Positions 61,235-64,000 of a stretch of 64,000 nucleotides of DNA are shown in pieces; position 1 is the first letter of the stretch; each line of letters starts with the position of its first letter. Position numbers and translations under genes: made by a program. The stretch spans positions 21,627,695 through 21,691,694 of the forward strand of contig NC_080061.1 in the NCBI RefSeq assembly GCF_026212465.1, given 5' to 3'. This stretch comes from Amaranthus tricolor. Taxonomy: Eukaryota > Streptophyta > Magnoliopsida > Caryophyllales > Amaranthaceae. The notes under the pieces are model-generated. The model had not been told where the DNA came from, searched no databases, and saw only the letters and a list, made by a program, of their open reading frames with translations.

Positions 61235-62918
61235 CTATCCATTTCCACACAATAATATATAAAAACTTGTGTTGTGTGCCAAGTTTAATGCTAAACAAAG
61301 AAAGTTTGAACGACTATGGGCCAGCAAGTGCCAAATCTCATTAATAACCTTTAAAATGCAACTTCGCACTTAATTTCAAGCGCATAACTATTGTTTTCAA
61401 CTCTAACAATTTCAACAAAATAATACAACCTAAACAGTGTTGTGTGCCACGGTTCATGCGAAACAAACAAATTTTGAACGAATTTAAGCGACTAAGTTCC
61501 AAAAGAGCATTAAAAACCATAAAAACGCAAGTTTGAGCGTAATATCAAGCATATGACTATTGTTTTCAATTCTAACCATTGCAACACCATAATATATACC
61601 AAGTAGTGTTGTGCGCCAATTTTTATGCTCAACAAACACAGTTTGAATGACTTTAAGCGAGTAAGTGCCGAAAAAGCTTTAATAACCTTAAAAACACAAC
61701 TTTCAACGTAATATCAAGCATATAACTATTGTTTTCAAATCTAACCATCTCAGCACAATAAATATACTAAATACTATTGTATGCCGAGTTTTAGGCCAAA
61801 TAAACCAAGTTTTAACGTCTTGAATAAAGTGAGTTCCAAAAGCATTTAAATACTTAAAAACACAACTTTGATCGTAATATCAAGCATATCTCGATTGTTT
61901 TCCATTCTAACCATTTCAACACAAAAATGTATACCAAATAGTGTCGTGTGCCAAATTTCATGCCAAACAAAGTATGTTTAAACGGTTTTAAGCGAGTGAG
62001 TGCCAAAAAAGCATTAAAAACCATAAAAACGCAACTTTGAAAATAATATATACCAAATGACTATAATTTTCAATGCTAACCATGTCAACACAATAATATA
62101 TACCAAATAGTGTTGTGTGCCAAGTTTTATGCTTAATAAACCAAGTTTGAACGACTTTAAGAGAGTAAGTGCTGAAAAAGCTTTAATAACCATGAATACG
62201 CAACTTTGAACGCCATATCAACATTTTACTATTGTTTTCAAATCTAACAATTTCAACACAATAATATATACTAAATACTATTGTGTGCCGACTTTTATAC
62301 CAAATAAACAAAGTTTTAAAGTCTTTAAGCAAGTTAGTGCCAAAAATGTTTTAAGAACATTAAAAACACAACTTCCAACGTAATATCAAGCCTATGACAC
62401 TTGATTTAAATTGTAACCATTGGAACAGAATAATATATACCAAATAGTGTTGTGTGCTACGCTTCATGCCAAACAAACCAAGTTTCAACGGCTTTAAGCG
62501 ACTAAGTGCCGAAAAAGCATTAAAAACCTTACAAACGTAACTTTGAACGTAATATAAAGTATATGACTATTATTTTCAATTCTAACCATTTCAATACAAT
62601 AATATATGCAAAATTCTATTGTGTGAAAAATTTCATGCTAAACAAACAAAATTCGAACCACTTTAAGCGAGCAAGTGCCAAAAATCTTTAATAACCTTGA
62701 AAACGCAAGTTCGCACTTAATTTCAAGCGTATGACTATTGCTTTCAATTCTAACCATTTCAACACAATAATATATACTAATTAGTGTTGTGTGCCACGGT
62801 TCATGCGAAACAAACCAAGTTTGAACGACATGAAGCGACTAAGTTCCAAAAGACCATTAAAAACCGTAAAAACGCAACTTTGAACGTAATATCAAGCATA
62901 TGACTATTGTTTTCAATT
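61235..62918. repeat. Base HOR unit, 10 monomers (1684 bp, n=0)
   Basis: Begins like the preceding trio (CATTTCCACACAATAA, GGGCCAGC) but lacks the four-monomer block. It also carries several singletons, for example CTATGACACTTG near 62391 and AATTCTATTGTGTG near 62611. Confidence 0.87.
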
Positions 62919-64000
62919 CTATCCATTTCAACACAATAATATAAAAAAACTTGTGTTGTGTGCCAAGTTTAATGCTAAACAAAGAAAGTTTGAACGACTA
63001 TGGGCGAGCAAGTGCCAAATCTCATTAATAACCTTTAAAATGCAACTTCGCACTTAATTTCAAGCGCATAACTATTGTTTTCAACTCTAACAATTTCAAC
63101 ACAATAATACAACCTAAACAGTGTTGTGTGCCACGGTTCATGCGAAACAAACAAATTTTGAACGAATTTAAGCGACTAAGTTCCAAAAGAGCATTAAAAA
63201 CCATAAAAACGCAAGTTTGAGCGTAATATCAAGCATATGACTATGGTTTTCAATTCTAACCATTGCAACACAATAATATATACCAAGTAGTGTTGTGCGC
63301 CAATTTTTATGCTCAACAAACACAGTTTGAATGACTTTAAGCGAGTAAGTGCCGAAAAAGCTTTAATAACCTTAAAAACGCAACTTTCAACGTAATATCA
63401 AGCATATAACTATTGTTTTCAAATCTAACCATCTCAGCACAATAAATATACTAAATACTATTGTGTGCCGAGTTTTAGGCCAAATAAACCAAGTTTTAAC
63501 GTCGTGAATAAAGTTAGTTCCAAAAGCATTTAAATACTTAAAAACACAACTTTGATCGTAATATCAAGCATATCTCGATTGTTTTCCATTCTAACCATTT
63601 CAACACAAAAATGTATACCAAATAGTGTCGTGTGCCAAATTTCATGCCAAACAAAGTATGTTTAAATGGTTTTAAGCGAGTGAGTGCCAAAAAAGCATTA
63701 AAAACCATAAAAACGCAACTTTGTAAATAATATATACCAAATGACTATAATTTTCAATGCTAACCATGTCAACACAATAATATATACCAAATAGTGTTGT
63801 GTGCCAAGTTTTATGCTTAATAAACCAAGTTTGAACGACTTTAAGAGAGTAAGTGCTGAAAAAGCTTTAATAACCATGAATACGCAACTTTGAACGCCAT
63901 ATCAACATTTTACTATTGTTTTCAAATCTAACAATTTCAACACAATAATATATACTAAATACTATTGTGTGCCGAGTTTTATACCAAATAAACAAAGTTT
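62919..64000. repeat. Partial HOR unit at window edge
   Basis: M1 to about M7. It matches 50793-51874 rather than its left neighbour, sharing GTCGTGAATAAAG and TTTGTAAATAAT. Its total length and n are not visible. Confidence 0.8.

Larger units (their letters stand above)
14157..64000. repeat. 168-bp AT-rich satellite array (candidate centromeric)
   Basis: About 296 head-to-tail monomers, all in one orientation, with spacings of 167-170 bp (CAACAC marks at 14268, 14436, 14605, 14775, 14942, 15109, 15277). Recognisable monomer parts are ACCATTTCAACACAATAA, TATATACCAAATAGTG, an AAGTTTGAACGACTTTAAGC type segment, and a TAATATCAAGCATATGACTA type segment. Ten monomer types (here named M1-M10) are told apart by fixed variants and are ordered into HORs. 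Size and organisation fit plant centromeric satellites, but without CENH3 data this is inference. No gene lies in the array; minus-strand frames of 60-114 codons are by-products of the repeat. The array runs off the right edge. Confidence 0.95.

Noticed and set aside
14157..64000. CENP-B box or telomeric repeats in the satellite
   Set aside because: I found no match to the CENP-B box pattern and no TTTAGGG-type tandem runs.

Overview
The window is repetitive plant nuclear DNA with no ordinary host gene. It holds three things: a 42-bp satellite, a complete and very young Ty1/copia retrotransposon inserted into that satellite, and about 50 kb of an AT-rich, about 168-bp satellite with higher-order repeat (HOR) structure. 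The plant origin is inferred from the retrotransposon. It has a primer site matching plant initiator-Met tRNA, PR-IN-RT-RH order, a long Gag, and an extra ORF after pol, which together resemble the plant-specific Sirevirus (SIRE/Maximus) lineage. The species cannot be told from the sequence. A monomer near 168 bp in long homogeneous HOR arrays, next to a second satellite and a young LTR element, fits centromeric or pericentromeric DNA, but no CENH3 evidence is available here.

Layout. 1-2114 and 12883-14156 are one array of a 42-bp repeat, split by the retrotransposon. 2120-12877 is the 10,758-bp element, on the minus strand. It has 1,438-bp LTRs that differ at one position by my reading, a 5-bp target duplication (CTAGT), a primer-binding site, a polypurine tract plus an internal second copy, intact gag (598 aa), intact pol (about 1,070 aa), and an intact third ORF (502 aa). 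Gag would coat the RNA, pol would supply protease, integrase, reverse transcriptase and RNase H, and the third ORF has no known role. The gag stop and the pol frame overlap by only 7 nt in a -1 relation, so how Pol is made is an open question.

14157-64000 is the 168-bp satellite, about 296 monomers. From one marker (the CTATCC variant of monomer M1) I could phase the array into HOR units whose lengths follow 1684 + 674n bp. The base unit is ten monomers, M1-M10. The 674-bp increment is a four-monomer block, a diverged copy of M5-M8, present n = 0, 1, 2, 3 or 10 times. Reading left to right, n = 1,2,2,3,10,2,2,1,1,0,0,0,1,1,1,0. Chimeric M9/M5' monomers in the middle of the array look like fossil crossover junctions that produced the expansions. 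The left edge (14157-17510) holds diverged and truncated HORs, as expected where unequal exchange is less effective.

The most interesting signal is this accordion HOR and the mechanism it records. The retrotransposon is of second interest for its gag/pol junction, its extra ORF and its recurring GGGAACAG motif.
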